Shown here: one piece after another, positions 24,343 to 34,359 of the stretch | Numbering within the stretch: position 1 is the first letter of the stretch | Layout of the letters: each line of letters begins with the position of its first letter | DNA from: Stutzerimonas azotifigens | GTDB taxonomy: Bacteria; Pseudomonadota; Gammaproteobacteria; Pseudomonadales; Pseudomonadaceae | Length of the DNA stretch: 64,000 nucleotides | Direction: 5' to 3' | Assembly (NCBI RefSeq): GCF_013522725.1 | Contig: NZ_JAAMRF010000009.1 | Coordinates: forward strand, 62,001-126,000 | Notes under the pieces: generated by a model | Database searches by the model: none | The model's input: the letters and a program-made list of their open reading frames with translations, nothing else | What the model was told of the DNA's origin: nothing | Translations under genes and position numbers: made by a program

Positions 24343-25061
24343 GACTCACCTCTTTGGTTGGCTGTCTGGTCCGTTGCGTCTTTGAAGTGACGTTCGATGT
24401 TGCGCTTGGACGCGCCGATGTGGCGGCGCATCAGCAGCTCGGCCAGCTCGCCGTCACGGTCGGCGATGGCATCGAGAATGCGGTGATGCTCGGCGAACGC
24501 CTGGTGTGGGCGGTTCGGCGTTGCGGAGAACTGGATGCGGTACATGCGCACCAGCTGGTAGAGCTCGTCGCACAGCAGCTTGGCCAGGGTACGGTTGCCG
24601 CTGCCCTGGATGATCCGGTAGTGGAAATCGAAATCGCCTTCCTGCTGGTAGTAGCCGATGCCGGCCCGGAAAGCCTCGTCGCGTTCGTGGGTCTCCAGTA
24701 CCCGGCGCAGCTCGTCGATCTCGGCCTGGCTCATGTGTTCGGCCGCGAGCCGGCAGGCCATGCCTTCGAGCGATTCGCGAATCTCGTACAGCTCGACCAG
24801 CTCGCGGTGATCCAGGGACACTACCCGCGCGCCCACATGCGGCACCCGCACCAGCAGCTTCTGCCCCTCCAGGCGGTGAATGGCCTCGCGCAGCGGTCCG
24901 CGACTGATGCCATAGGTGCGCGCCAGCTCCGGCTCGGAGATCTTGCTGCCCGGCGCAATATGCCCCTGCACGATGGCCGACTGGATGCGCCGGAACACAT
25001 GCTCCGACAGGGTTTCGCTGTCCAGCGTCGCTGTCGGGGGAAACTCAAGGGATTCGAGCAT
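24339..25061 (-). CDS. GntR-family (FCD-type) regulator of the methylcitrate operon
   Basis: 240 residues. A winged helix-turn-helix (about 17-85) contains [26 protein letters not shown] and [20 protein letters not shown]. An FCD ligand-binding domain (about 95-225) contains [28 protein letters not shown] and [15 protein letters not shown]. The His and Asp/Glu residues of the FCD metal site are visible. It is probably an autoregulated repressor relieved by a pathway intermediate such as 2-methylcitrate (inference). It is the first gene of the operon and lies next to putative operators at 25062 and 25136. Confidence 0.92.
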   Translation of the reverse strand: MLESLEFPPTATLDSETLSEHVFRRIQSAIVQGHIAPGSKISEPELARTYGISRGPLREAIHRLEGQKLLVRVPHVGARVVSLDHRELVELYEIRESLEGMACRLAAEHMSQAEIDELRRVLETHERDEAFRAGIGYYQQEGDFDFHYRIIQGSGNRTLAKLLCDELYQLVRMYRIQFSATPNRPHQAFAEHHRILDAIADRDGELAELLMRRHIGASKRNIERHFKDATDQTANQRGES

Positions 25062-25073
25062 ATTGTCTACACC
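25062..25073. promoter_or_regulatory. Candidate second GntR operator overlapping the regulator start
   Basis: ATTGTCTACACC agrees at 9 of 12 positions with the perfect palindrome at 25136 and abuts the gntR start codon. Binding here would block translation-proximal transcription, consistent with autorepression. Prediction only. Confidence 0.35.
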
Positions 25074-25135
25074 AGCATCGCAATTAAAGGCAAAAACTAC
25101 GCCTCAAGCCCGGAACGGTCAACAGGATCCACGGG

Positions 25136-25147
25136 ATTGTCGACAAT
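25136..25147. promoter_or_regulatory. Candidate GntR/FCD operator, perfect 12-bp palindrome
   Basis: ATTGTCGACAAT is perfectly symmetric and lies about 75 bp upstream of the gntR start in the divergent region. FCD-type GntR proteins typically bind TTGTnnACAA-like palindromes, so this is the best candidate operator for the prp operon. It could also affect the divergent retropepsin operon at 25305. Confidence 0.55.
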
Positions 25148-25304
25148 ATACCTGCAGACGCTTTGCGGAGGTCACATGAACCGCCTGTCGCGACCGACGA
25201 CCCCCCATGCTAGAATCCGCGCCTTGTTACGCCTGGGTCCAGCTGGCCGACTCCGTTCGCCGGCACCCTGCCTACCCAGGCCTGAAACCGACTCCACAGG
25301 ATCT

Positions 25305-25835
25305 ATGAGCCTCAAACCCTACCTTCTTTTATTCGGCCTGATCGGCTGCGCCAGTGCAGTGGCCACCGAGAAAACCATCTACGGTCTGAACGAAAACGTG
25401 GCGCTGCCCGAGTTCGGGCTCGAGGTGCAGGCCAAGCTCGACACTGGCGCGCAGACCGCGTCGCTGAGCGCCCGAGACATCGAGCGTTTCAAGCGCAAGG
25501 GCGATTCCTGGGTCCGCTTCTACCTGGCGATCGACGATGCCCACGAACACCCCATCGAACGCCCGCTGATGCGGGTGAGCAAGATCAAGCGGCGCGCCGG
25601 CGACTTCGATCCCGAAGAAGAGAAAACCTACACCGCCCGCCCTGTCATCGAGCTCGAACTGTGCATGGGCAAGGTCAGGCGAAACGTTGAAGTGAACCTG
25701 ACCGACCGTACCGCTTTCCAATACCCATTGCTGATCGGTTCCGATGCGCTTTCACGCTTCGGCGCACTGATCGACCCCAGTCTCTCCTATGCCGCCGGTA
25801 AGCCCGGCTGCCTCAAAGATTCCGCTGACGAGTAA
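25305..25835 (+). CDS. Retropepsin-like aspartic/ATP-dependent zinc protease family protein (exported)
   Basis: 176 residues from ATG at 25305. The hydrophobic N-terminus (LLLFGLIGCASAVA) is a signal peptide; LIGC at residues 12-15 also fits a lipobox, so it may be a lipoprotein. The core motif AKLDTGAQTASLSA (Asp46) is the DTG-type active-site motif of the DUF785/putative zinc-protease family, now seen as retropepsin-like. PLLIGSDALSRFGALIDPS forms the C-terminal conserved block. It is the first gene of an operon with a 7TM inactive transglutaminase and an ATP-grasp ligase, five bases ahead of the next start. Substrate unknown; an envelope-located peptide or glutamylated target is an inference. 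Confidence 0.75.
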   Translation: MSLKPYLLLFGLIGCASAVATEKTIYGLNENVALPEFGLEVQAKLDTGAQTASLSARDIERFKRKGDSWVRFYLAIDDAHEHPIERPLMRVSKIKRRAGDFDPEEEKTYTARPVIELELCMGKVRRNVEVNLTDRTAFQYPLLIGSDALSRFGALIDPSLSYAAGKPGCLKDSADE

Positions 25836-25840
25836 TACAC

Positions 25841-27367
25841 ATGCGCGCTCTTACCCTGCATCTGAAGGTCCTGATTTTTCTGCTCGTCGCCATCGGCGTG
25901 GCAGTAACGGGCTACCAGATCTTCGTCCTCGGCATTCCGGTGACCGAAGATGAAACCGATGACCTGTGGAACATCGACGCCAAGGTCGAATTCCAGGCCA
26001 ACCCGCGCGAACCGGTGAAGGTGCAGATGTTCGTGCCACCGCTCAACCAGGAATTCGTCAGCCTCAACGAAAGCTTCATCTCCAACAACTACGGCGTGAG
26101 CGTCAACCGCAGCGAAAACAACCGGCGGGTGACCTGGTCTGCACGCCGTGCCAGCGGCAACCAGACCCTGTACTACCGCCTGGTACTGACCAAGCGCTAC
26201 AGCGGCGAGCAGACCAAGCCCAGCGGCCCGATCTTCCGCGACAGCATCCCGGTCGAAGGGCCGGAGAAAATCGCCGCCGAAGCCCTGCTTTCGCCGATCC
26301 GCCAGCATTCGGCCGATGTCGAAACCTTCATCAGCGAAGCCATCAAGCGCGTGAACAATGCCAACGATGACAACGTCAAGCTGCTGCTCGGCGGCGACGC
26401 TTCGACGCCGAACAAGGCCCGCGTGATCGAGCTGCTGCTGTCCATCGCCCACGTGCCGATGGAGCGCGTACACACCGTACGCCTGGTCGCAGAGCAACAG
26501 CAGTCCCCCGAACTCTGGCTACGCAGCTTCAACGGCAACCGCTGGCTCTACTTCAATCCGGAGAACGGCGATCAGGGTCTGCCAGCCGATCGACTGGTCT
26601 GGTGGACCGGCGACGAGCCGCTCATCACCGTCGAGGGCGGTCGCAATCCGCGCATCAGCTTCACCCTGAACAACAGCGAGATGAACGCCATTCGCCTGGC
26701 CAAGCTGACCGACGAGAACACCGACGGCGCCTTCCTCGACTATTCGCTGTATGGCCTGCCGCTCTCTACCCAGCAGACCTACCAGATCATGATCGTCATC
26801 CCGATCGGCGTTCTGGTGATCCTGATTCTGCGTAACCTGATCGGCATCCAGACCCTGGGTACGTTCACGCCGGTACTGATCGCCCTCGCCTTCCGCGAGA
26901 CGCAGCTGGGCTTCGGCATCCTGCTGTTCACCCTGATTACCGCGCTTGGCCTTTCGCTACGTTCCTACCTCGAACATCTGAAGCTGCAGATGCTGCCCAG
27001 ACTGTCAGTGGTGCTGACCTTCGTCGTGGTGCTGATCGCCGTGATCAGCCTGCTCAGCCACAAACTGGGCCTGGAGCGCGGGCTATCCGTCGCCCTGTTC
27101 CCGATGGTGATCCTGACCATGACTATCGAACGCCTGTCGATCAGCTGGGAAGAACGCGGCGGCGGCCACGCCTTCAAGGTCGGCGTCGGCACTATCATCG
27201 CGGCGTCCCTGGCGCACGTGCTGATGAGCATTCCGGAAGTCGTCTACTTCGTCTTCACGTTCCCGGCCGTATTGCTGATCCTGGTGGGCTTCATGCTGGC
27301 GATGGGCCGCTACCGCGGCTATCGACTGTCGGAGCTGATCCGCTTCAAAGCCTTTCTGAAGGATTGA
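25841..27367 (+). CDS. Inactive transglutaminase-like protein fused to a 7-TM domain
   Basis: 508 residues. An N-terminal anchor (LKVLIFLLVAIGVAVTGYQIF, about 6-26) precedes a large periplasmic region (about 30-300). That region contains a transglutaminase-like fold, RVIELLLSIAHVPMERVHTVRL, without the Cys-His-Asp triad. At least six strongly hydrophobic helices follow from about 305 to 490 (IMIVIPIGVLVILILRNL onward). This matches the inactive-transglutaminase plus 7TM family that accompanies ATP-grasp ligases and retropepsin-like proteases. It is likely a scaffold or transporter in the inner membrane. Four bases separate it from the ligase gene. Confidence 0.78.
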   Translation: MRALTLHLKVLIFLLVAIGVAVTGYQIFVLGIPVTEDETDDLWNIDAKVEFQANPREPVKVQMFVPPLNQEFVSLNESFISNNYGVSVNRSENNRRVTWSARRASGNQTLYYRLVLTKRYSGEQTKPSGPIFRDSIPVEGPEKIAAEALLSPIRQHSADVETFISEAIKRVNNANDDNVKLLLGGDASTPNKARVIELLLSIAHVPMERVHTVRLVAEQQQSPELWLRSFNGNRWLYFNPENGDQGLPADRLVWWTGDEPLITVEGGRNPRISFTLNNSEMNAIRLAKLTDENTDGAFLDYSLYGLPLSTQQTYQIMIVIPIGVLVILILRNLIGIQTLGTFTPVLIALAFRETQLGFGILLFTLITALGLSLRSYLEHLKLQMLPRLSVVLTFVVVLIAVISLLSHKLGLERGLSVALFPMVILTMTIERLSISWEERGGGHAFKVGVGTIIAASLAHVLMSIPEVVYFVFTFPAVLLILVGFMLAMGRYRGYRLSELIRFKAFLKD

Positions 27368-27370
27368 TCC

Positions 27371-28354
27371 ATGTTCGGCCTGATCAAGACGTGGAAAGCC
27401 CTCGAAGCCAAGGGGATCATGGGCATCAACCGGCGAAACGCCGACTACGTGCTCAAGTACAACCAGCGCAACCTGTATCCGATCGTCGATGACAAGATCA
27501 TCACCAAGCAGCGCGCGATCGAAGCCGGGATCAACGTGCCAGAGATGTACGGCATCATCGAGACCGAAAAGGACATCGCCAACCTGTCGGAGATCATCAA
27601 GGATCACCCCGACTTCGTGGTGAAGCCCGCTCAGGGCGCCGGCGGCGACGGCATCATGGTAATCGCCGATCGCTTCGAAGGCCGCTACCGCACCGTCTCG
27701 GGCAAGATCATCAGCCATGACGAGATCGAACATCAGATCTCGAACATCCTTACGGGGCTGTACTCGCTGGGCGGTCATCGCGACCGCGCGCTGATCGAAT
27801 ACCGCGTCACCCCGGACCAGATATTCAAGAGCATCAGCTACGAAGGCGTACCGGACATCCGCATCATCGTGCTGATGGGCTATCCGATCATGGCCATGCT
27901 GCGCCTGCCGACCCGCCAGTCCGGCGGCAAGGCGAACCTGCACCAGGGCGCCATCGGCGTGGGCGTGGACCTGGCCAGCGGCGTCACCCTGCGCGGCACC
28001 TGGCTGAACAACAAGATCACCAAGCACCCTGATACCACCAATGCGGTGGACGGCGTGCAGTTGCCCAACTGGAATGGCTTCATGAGCCTTGCGGCCGGCT
28101 GCTACGAGCTGTGCGGACTGGGTTACATTGGCGTCGACATGGTGCTCGATCAGGAAAAAGGCCCGCTGATTCTGGAGCTGAACGCGCGCCCCGGCCTCAA
28201 CATCCAGATCGCCAACGACTGCGGCCTGACCCACCGAGCCCATGCCGTCGAGGCGCGCCTGGCCGAACTCAAGGCCAAGGGCATTCAGGAAACAGCCGAT
28301 GAGCGTGTGCAGTTCGCCCAGGAACTGTTCGGCCACGTCCCCATCCACGACTGA
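27371..28354 (+). CDS. Alpha-L-glutamate-ligase-like ATP-grasp protein
   Basis: 327 residues. The ATP-grasp signature elements are FVVKPAQGAGGDGIMVI (phosphate and adenine region), LIEYRVTPDQIF, DIRIIVLMGYPIMAMLRLPT and the metal-binding end GPLILELNARPGLNIQIAND. The family (sugar-transferase-associated ATP-grasp, RimK-like) forms amide bonds between an amino acid, often glutamate, and an acceptor. There are no membrane segments, so it is cytoplasmic. As third gene of the operon, it suggests that a modified peptide or small molecule is made inside and processed by the exported protease. Confidence 0.8.
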   Translation: MFGLIKTWKALEAKGIMGINRRNADYVLKYNQRNLYPIVDDKIITKQRAIEAGINVPEMYGIIETEKDIANLSEIIKDHPDFVVKPAQGAGGDGIMVIADRFEGRYRTVSGKIISHDEIEHQISNILTGLYSLGGHRDRALIEYRVTPDQIFKSISYEGVPDIRIIVLMGYPIMAMLRLPTRQSGGKANLHQGAIGVGVDLASGVTLRGTWLNNKITKHPDTTNAVDGVQLPNWNGFMSLAAGCYELCGLGYIGVDMVLDQEKGPLILELNARPGLNIQIANDCGLTHRAHAVEARLAELKAKGIQETADERVQFAQELFGHVPIHD

Positions 28355-28398
28355 GCCACCTCCCGCCCGACGCGGGAGCGCTCCACACGCAGCTACCC

Positions 28399-29739
28399 AT
28401 GGCGCTCTGCACGCTACACCCACTGCCCTACGAGACCGACCCGCGCGGCCGCTTCGAACGTATTCGCCAGGCCCCCGGCGCAGTCCTGCTCGATTCCGGC
28501 CGCCCCGCCGCCGACCGCGGCCGCTACGACCTGATGAGCGCCTGGCCCCGGCGCATCCTGCAGGCGCAACCGGAAGAAAACGGAGCGGCATACTTCCAGC
28601 GGCTGCGTGAGGCGCTTGCCGAGCTGGGCAGCGCCGAATTGCCCGAGGGCTGCGAGCTGCCGTTCGCTGGCGGGCTGATCGGCCTGCTGGCCTACGATTT
28701 CGGCCGCCAGCTGGAGCGCCTTCCGCATACAACCGCCAGCGACCTGACGCTGCCGCCTGCACGGCTGGGGCTCTACGGCTGGGCGCTGATCACCGATCAC
28801 CGCATGGGCACCTGTCAGCTGGTTTTCCACCCGAGCGTTTCCAGTGCGGAGCAACAACGGTTGATAGCGGTGTTCAGCGAGCCGTTCGAAGCAGTCGGGT
28901 CGCAGTTTCGCCTGTTGCAGCCCTTCGCCGCCGACCAGCAGCCGGCGCAATACCGCCGTGCGATCGAACGCATCCAGCGCTACATCGGCGCCGGCGACTG
29001 CTATCAGGTCAACTACGCGCAGCGTTTCTCCGCCACCTACGCCGGCGATCCCTGGCAGGCCTACAGCGTCTTGCGCGAGGCCTGCCCCACGCCCTTCGCT
29101 GGCTTCATGTCGCTCGCCGAAGGCGCCGTTCTCAGCCTTTCCCCAGAGCGCTTCTTACGCAGCCATTCCGGCCAGGTAGAGACCCGACCGATCAAAGGCA
29201 CGCGCCCTCGCTCGGCGGAGGCCCAGGCCGATGCCGAACAGGCCAACGCCTTGCTCGCCAGCACGAAGGATCGCGCGGAAAACCTGATGATCGTCGATCT
29301 GCTGCGCAACGACCTGGGCCGCACCTGCGAGATTGGCAGCATTCGGGTGCCGGAGCTGTTCGCCCTGGAAAGCTACCCGAACGTGCACCACCTGGTCAGC
29401 AGCATCACCGGCACCCTGGCTGCTGGAAAAGACGCCTTCGACCTGCTGGCCGGCAGCTTTCCCGGTGGCTCGATCACCGGCGCGCCAAAGATACGGGCGA
29501 TGCAGATCATCGACGAGCTGGAGCCGACCGACCGCAGCATCTATTGCGGATCGCTGCTCTATATCGATGTGCGAGGCGAGATGGACAGCTCGATCACCAT
29601 CCGCACCCTGCTCGCCTGCGAGGGGCGAATCAGCTGCTGGGGCGGCGGCGGGATCGTCGCAGACTCGGACCCCGAGGAGGAATATCAGGAGTCGCTGACC
29701 AAAGTCCGCGTCCTGATGCAGACGCTGGAGCACGGCTGA
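28399..29739 (+). CDS. pabB: Aminodeoxychorismate synthase component I
   Basis: 446 residues of the chorismate-utilising family. The PabB-type motif PIKGTRPR (with the Lys that characterises ADC synthases), DLLRNDLGRTCEIG, SFPGGSITGAPKIRAMQII and SIRTLL-like C-terminal strands are present. It converts chorismate to 4-amino-4-deoxychorismate using ammonia from PabA. It starts 44 bp after the ATP-grasp gene and may be read through from that operon. Distinguished from TrpE by length and by the PIKGT motif. Confidence 0.93.
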   Translation: MALCTLHPLPYETDPRGRFERIRQAPGAVLLDSGRPAADRGRYDLMSAWPRRILQAQPEENGAAYFQRLREALAELGSAELPEGCELPFAGGLIGLLAYDFGRQLERLPHTTASDLTLPPARLGLYGWALITDHRMGTCQLVFHPSVSSAEQQRLIAVFSEPFEAVGSQFRLLQPFAADQQPAQYRRAIERIQRYIGAGDCYQVNYAQRFSATYAGDPWQAYSVLREACPTPFAGFMSLAEGAVLSLSPERFLRSHSGQVETRPIKGTRPRSAEAQADAEQANALLASTKDRAENLMIVDLLRNDLGRTCEIGSIRVPELFALESYPNVHHLVSSITGTLAAGKDAFDLLAGSFPGGSITGAPKIRAMQIIDELEPTDRSIYCGSLLYIDVRGEMDSSITIRTLLACEGRISCWGGGGIVADSDPEEEYQESLTKVRVLMQTLEHG

Positions 29740-29788
29740 ACCGGCGCGCAGACCGTTCTGCGACCCGGCCCGTCGCGCCTGCGATGGG

Positions 29789-30406
29789 TCAGAGGCTGAG
29801 CGTACGGTTCGAGGCCTTGATGAATTCCTGCTTGAGAGCTTCATAGGTGTGAACCGCAGGAAACTGCGGGAACTCCCGAATCACGTTTTCCGGTGCGTGG
29901 AACAGAATCCCGGCATGCGCTTCGGACAGCATGGTGGTGTCGTTGTAGGAATCGCCGGCAGCGATGACGCGGTAATAGAGACTCTTGAGCGCGATGACCG
30001 ACTGACGCTTCGGATCCTTCTGGCGCAACTGGTAATCCACTACACGGTCAGTCTCGTCGGTGATCAGCCTGTGGCACAGCAGTGTCGGGAAACCGAGCTG
30101 GCGCATCAGTGGCTGGGAAAACTCGTAGAAAGTGTCCGACAGAATCACCACCTGGAAGCGTTCGCGCAGCCAGTCGACGAACTCCACGGCGCCCTCCAGG
30201 GGCTCGAGCGTAGCGATCACCGACTGGATATCGGCCAGCTTGAGGCCATGTTCGTCGAGGATGCGCAGACGCTGCTTCATCAGCACGTCGTAATCGGGAA
30301 TGTCCCGTGTGGTCGCCCGCAGCGACTCGATGCCGGTCTTTTCGGCGAACGCGATCCAAATTTCCGGGACCAGTACGCCTTCAAGGTCGAGGCAGGCTAT
30401 TTCCAC
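29789..30406 (-). CDS. thrH: Phosphoserine phosphatase / homoserine phosphotransferase ThrH
   Basis: 205 residues with a GTG start (reading VEIACLDLEGVLVPEIW). HAD motif I is DLEG (the second acidic residue is Glu), motif II is VVILSDTFYEF and motif IV is IAAGDSYNDTTML. ThrH of Pseudomonas dephosphorylates phosphoserine and can transfer the phosphate to homoserine. Same length as the characterised enzyme. Convergent with pabB and divergent from cysH. Confidence 0.94.
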   Translation of the reverse strand: MEIACLDLEGVLVPEIWIAFAEKTGIESLRATTRDIPDYDVLMKQRLRILDEHGLKLADIQSVIATLEPLEGAVEFVDWLRERFQVVILSDTFYEFSQPLMRQLGFPTLLCHRLITDETDRVVDYQLRQKDPKRQSVIALKSLYYRVIAAGDSYNDTTMLSEAHAGILFHAPENVIREFPQFPAVHTYEALKQEFIKASNRTLSL

Positions 30407-30497
30407 AGGGCCACTCCTAATGCGAATAAAAGAAGCGGCACTCTAGCGGCAAGCCGGAGGTGAAGCAACGCAACGCTTATTCCTTGATGAAGGGGTT

Positions 30498-30530
30498 TTA
30501 TGCGTTAAAGATTATTTAGAGGCATAACGC
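30498..30530 (+). promoter_or_regulatory. AT-rich inverted-repeat region upstream of cysH, possible CysB site
   Basis: TTATGC (30498-30503) and GCATAA (30522-30527) form an inverted repeat around an AT-rich core, and GCGTTA/TAACGC (30502-30507 and 30525-30530) form another. LysR-type CysB activates cysH and binds AT-rich sites upstream of cys promoters, and the cysB gene is nearby, so this is a plausible activator site. Low-confidence prediction. Confidence 0.3.
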
Positions 30531-30591
30531 TGTTTTGCTACCATCCCCGCCCCTGAGAGCGCCGCCAAGCGTCATATAAAGGAACCGCCTG

Positions 30592-31326
30592 ATGAGCCAA
30601 ACCTTCGACATCGCCGAACTCGCCGCGACCTATGCCAGCAAGTCGCCGCAGGAGATTCTCGCCCTTGCCTTCGATCTGTTCGGCGACGACCTGTGGATTT
30701 CCTTCAGCGGCGCCGAGGATGTGGTGCTGGTAGACATGGCGTGGAAGCTGAACAAGAACGTCAAGGTGTTCACCCTCGATACCGGGCGTCTTCACGGCGA
30801 AACCTATCGTTTCATCGAGCAGGTTCGTGAGCACTACAACATCGCCATCGACATCCAGACGCCCGACCCTGCCCTGCTCGAACCGTTGGTCAAAGAGAAG
30901 GGGCTGTTCAGCTTCTACCGCGACGGCCACGGCGAGTGCTGTGGAATCCGCAAGATCGAACCGCTGCGCCGTAAGCTCGCCACTGTGCGCGCCTGGGCCA
31001 CCGGCCAGCGTCGCGACCAGAGCCCTGGCACCCGCAGCCAGGTCGCGGTAATGGAGCTCGACACGACCTTCTCCACGCCGGACAACGCCCTGATCAAGTT
31101 CAACCCGCTGGCGCAGATGACCAGCGAGGAAGTGTGGGGCTATATCCGCATGCTCGAAGTGCCTTACAACAGTCTGCACGAGCGCGGCTTCGTCAGCATC
31201 GGCTGCGAACCCTGCACCCGCCCGGTGCTGCCCAACCAGCACGAACGCGAGGGTCGCTGGTGGTGGGAGGAAGCCACCCACAAAGAATGCGGACTGCACG
31301 CGGGCAACCTGATCGCCAAAGCCTGA
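30592..31326 (+). CDS. cysH: Assimilatory adenylylsulfate (APS/PAPS) reductase
   Basis: 244 residues. The [4Fe-4S] ligand cysteines are at 116-117 (GECCGIRK) and 205/208 (GCEPCTR), and the catalytic Cys233 is in KECGLH. These four cluster cysteines mark the APS-reducing type typical of Pseudomonas rather than the cluster-free PAPS reductase of enterics. The enzyme reduces activated sulfate to sulfite with thioredoxin. The PP-loop [10 protein letters not shown] lies near residue 38. Convergent with cysB across a shared terminator. Confidence 0.96.
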   Translation: MSQTFDIAELAATYASKSPQEILALAFDLFGDDLWISFSGAEDVVLVDMAWKLNKNVKVFTLDTGRLHGETYRFIEQVREHYNIAIDIQTPDPALLEPLVKEKGLFSFYRDGHGECCGIRKIEPLRRKLATVRAWATGQRRDQSPGTRSQVAVMELDTTFSTPDNALIKFNPLAQMTSEEVWGYIRMLEVPYNSLHERGFVSIGCEPCTRPVLPNQHEREGRWWWEEATHKECGLHAGNLIAKA

Positions 31327-31342
31327 CAGCACCCATAGCGAC

Positions 31343-31379
31343 AAAAAAAGCCATTCGGCAGTACCGAATGGCTTTTTTT
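31343..31379. terminator. Bidirectional terminator between cysH and cysB
   Basis: A 16-bp perfect stem with long A and T runs (AAAAAAAGCCATTCGG with its complement) has a 5-base loop. It serves both convergent genes. Confidence 0.92.
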
Positions 31380-31391
31380 CGTACGGACTGC

Positions 31392-32375
<984 letters not shown>

Positions 32376-32491
32376 TCAAAGGTCAGGGCATGGCCAGCCG
32401 CAGGTTTATAACCATATGGCTGGCTGTGCTGAGATTCTAGATCTTTTTCTACACTTTGCTTGGGAATCTAAGTGGCGCGCTTCGCAGGCTT

Positions 32492-32980
32492 TCACATACG
32501 GTGGGGCAGCATGGGTACCAGGTAGACCGGCACCTCTGCCAGTTGCACCAGCCGCGCCGCTGTCCGTCCCAGCGGGGTGTCCAGACCGAAGCCATGGCTG
32601 TGGCTGCCAATCACCAGCAGGTCGACGCCGAGACGCTCGGCCTCGGCGAGAATCACCTGCGGCGGATCGCCCTGTACCACACGCACGGCGCGGATCAGTG
32701 CACGATCGTCGATGCCCTCGCCCACATCATCCATGAAGCCTTCGTGCACACGCGCCTCGAGATTGGCCATCACCGCCGACAGCCCACCCTCATGCAGCGA
32801 ATCGATGGCGTCCCGATCGAGGTAGGTCTGCAACACCGACTCGGCGAACAACCCCAACGGCTCGACCGCATGCACGACATACAGGTCCGCCCGATAGGCT
32901 CGGGCGAGCGAGAGCGCGTGCTGCAATACATAGGCTGCGTACAGACTCAAGTCCGTAGCATAGAGAATTGATCGGATCAC
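32492..32980 (-). CDS. Single-domain universal stress protein
   Basis: 162 residues from a GTG at 32980 (reading VIRSILYATDLSLYAAYVLQHALSLA). An AGGAGG is placed about six bases upstream, deciding this start over an upstream ATG at 33013. Usp fold with DLLVIGSHSHGFGLDTPLGRTAARL (nucleotide-binding Gly motif) and PVYLVPML. It probably binds ATP and acts in stress adaptation. The central segment (about 50-100) is longer than in minimal Usp proteins. Confidence 0.85.
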   Translation of the reverse strand: MIRSILYATDLSLYAAYVLQHALSLARAYRADLYVVHAVEPLGLFAESVLQTYLDRDAIDSLHEGGLSAVMANLEARVHEGFMDDVGEGIDDRALIRAVRVVQGDPPQVILAEAERLGVDLLVIGSHSHGFGLDTPLGRTAARLVQLAEVPVYLVPMLPHRM

Positions 32981-33125
32981 GCGGCCTCCTCGACTGCAGT
33001 CAGACCCGATCAAAGCTTAGCAGCCGACCGACGCCTCGGCGGTGGAGGATGGCCACTAGCCAGACTCCAGGTGACACTTATATAACCGCCGTCACACTAT
33101 CGGCCACTGACGCGACGACAGGTAG

Positions 33126-34079
33126 TCAACCGAGGTTGCGTGCCTCGAGAAAGCGCAGCGACTGCAACAACGCCTCGGTTTTCGGCATCGGGAAGCCGGC
33201 CTGGGCTGCCGCGGCCAGTGGCGCCGCATAGATCGCCTCGAGCTCCATGGGCCTGCGATGCATGAAGTCGTGATACATGCTCGGCAGGTAGTCCGGCATC
33301 CGGCTGGTCGCCGCCAGCATCCTGTCCACCAGCACCTCGGGAAGCTGACACCCGCAGGCAGTCGCGGCCGCGAAGGTTTCCTCCATGATCGCCCTGACCA
33401 GGGCCAGGCTGTCGGGGTTTTCCATCAAAGGCTTGGTACCGGCGCCAAGCAGTACCGAGAGACCGTTGTAAGGTGCGTTCCAGACCAGCTTCTGCCAGCG
33501 AGCCAGGGCGAGGTCGGCCATGGCGGTTGAGTCGATGCCCGCTGTCTTGAACAGCGAGACCCCCTCCTCCACCAGAGACATCTGCGCCTCCTGCCCGTCT
33601 GCCGGGCCGGAGTGGTAGGCGATGTTGATTCCGCCGAGCGCTTCGTGCTCGATCACACCCATCGCCGAGCGGTGCGCGCAAATGAAGCAGAGGCCACCGA
33701 GCAGGTGCAGGTTCGGCGGCAGCAACGGCCGCAAGCCGTCCTCGATGCCAAGACCGTTCTGTAGCAGCACGACCTTGGCGTCTGGTGCCGCCGCGGCCAG
33801 GATTGCCGGCACCAGGGCAGCGTTGTTGGTGCTCTTGGCTCCGACCAGCAGCCAGTCACAAGGCGGCATCTGTTCGGCATCGCGATAGGCCTGCACCGGC
33901 TCGAGCTTGAGCGGGCCATGCTGGGCACTGTTGACCACCAGCCCGTTCTCCGCCACGGCCGAATATTCGCTGCGCAAAAGAAAATGAACATCGTAGCCGG
34001 CGCGGGCCAGCATCAGGCCGTAAAAGCCACCGATGGCGCCAGTACCAATGACGCCGATACGCGGTCGGGATTCGGACAT
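33126..34079 (-). CDS. Ketopantoate reductase (PanE/ApbA) family protein
   Basis: 317 residues from ATG at 34079 (MSESRPRIGVIGTGAIGGFYG). The alternative ATG at 34094 lacks a ribosome-binding site. The Rossmann motif GTGAIGGFYG binds NADPH. LVGAKSTNNAALVPAI, LQNGLG and the catalytic-Lys region LARWQKLVWNAPYNGLSVLL match 2-dehydropantoate 2-reductases. Whether it is the main pantothenate enzyme or a paralogue cannot be decided here, so no symbol is given. Confidence 0.85.
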   Translation of the reverse strand: MSESRPRIGVIGTGAIGGFYGLMLARAGYDVHFLLRSEYSAVAENGLVVNSAQHGPLKLEPVQAYRDAEQMPPCDWLLVGAKSTNNAALVPAILAAAAPDAKVVLLQNGLGIEDGLRPLLPPNLHLLGGLCFICAHRSAMGVIEHEALGGINIAYHSGPADGQEAQMSLVEEGVSLFKTAGIDSTAMADLALARWQKLVWNAPYNGLSVLLGAGTKPLMENPDSLALVRAIMEETFAAATACGCQLPEVLVDRMLAATSRMPDYLPSMYHDFMHRRPMELEAIYAAPLAAAAQAGFPMPKTEALLQSLRFLEARNLG

Positions 34080-34359
34080 GTGAATACGCTCCATGGCAGG
34101 AAATGGCTGGTGCTCGCTAGGCGCACCGATAAAGCCACAGACGATATCAGCCCTTGCAGACAACGAGACAGTGGATCGGCCAGCGGAATATCCGACAATT
34201 TTCCTACGGGTATCGGTGAGCGCAGCGCAGGCGCAGGCGCAGGTCTTGCCATTGTCGACCGGCCCCATAAACGCTAAGGTTCCCTCCCCGCTGCGCCATG
34301 CATCGCTCCGCCGCACCGGGCCGCAGACGGAGCGCACCTGTGAATAGACGAGTGACACG

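Noticed and set aside
22250..24349. 699-codon minus-strand frame that appears to fuse prpB and prpC
   Set aside because: The upstream half is out of frame with PrpB; PrpC starts at 23377 with its own ribosome-binding site.
32393..32424. GCCAGCC/GGCTGGC inverted repeat upstream of cysB as a CysB autoregulatory operator
   Set aside because: Short, GC-rich and unlike the AT-rich sites known for CysB; too weak to list as a feature.
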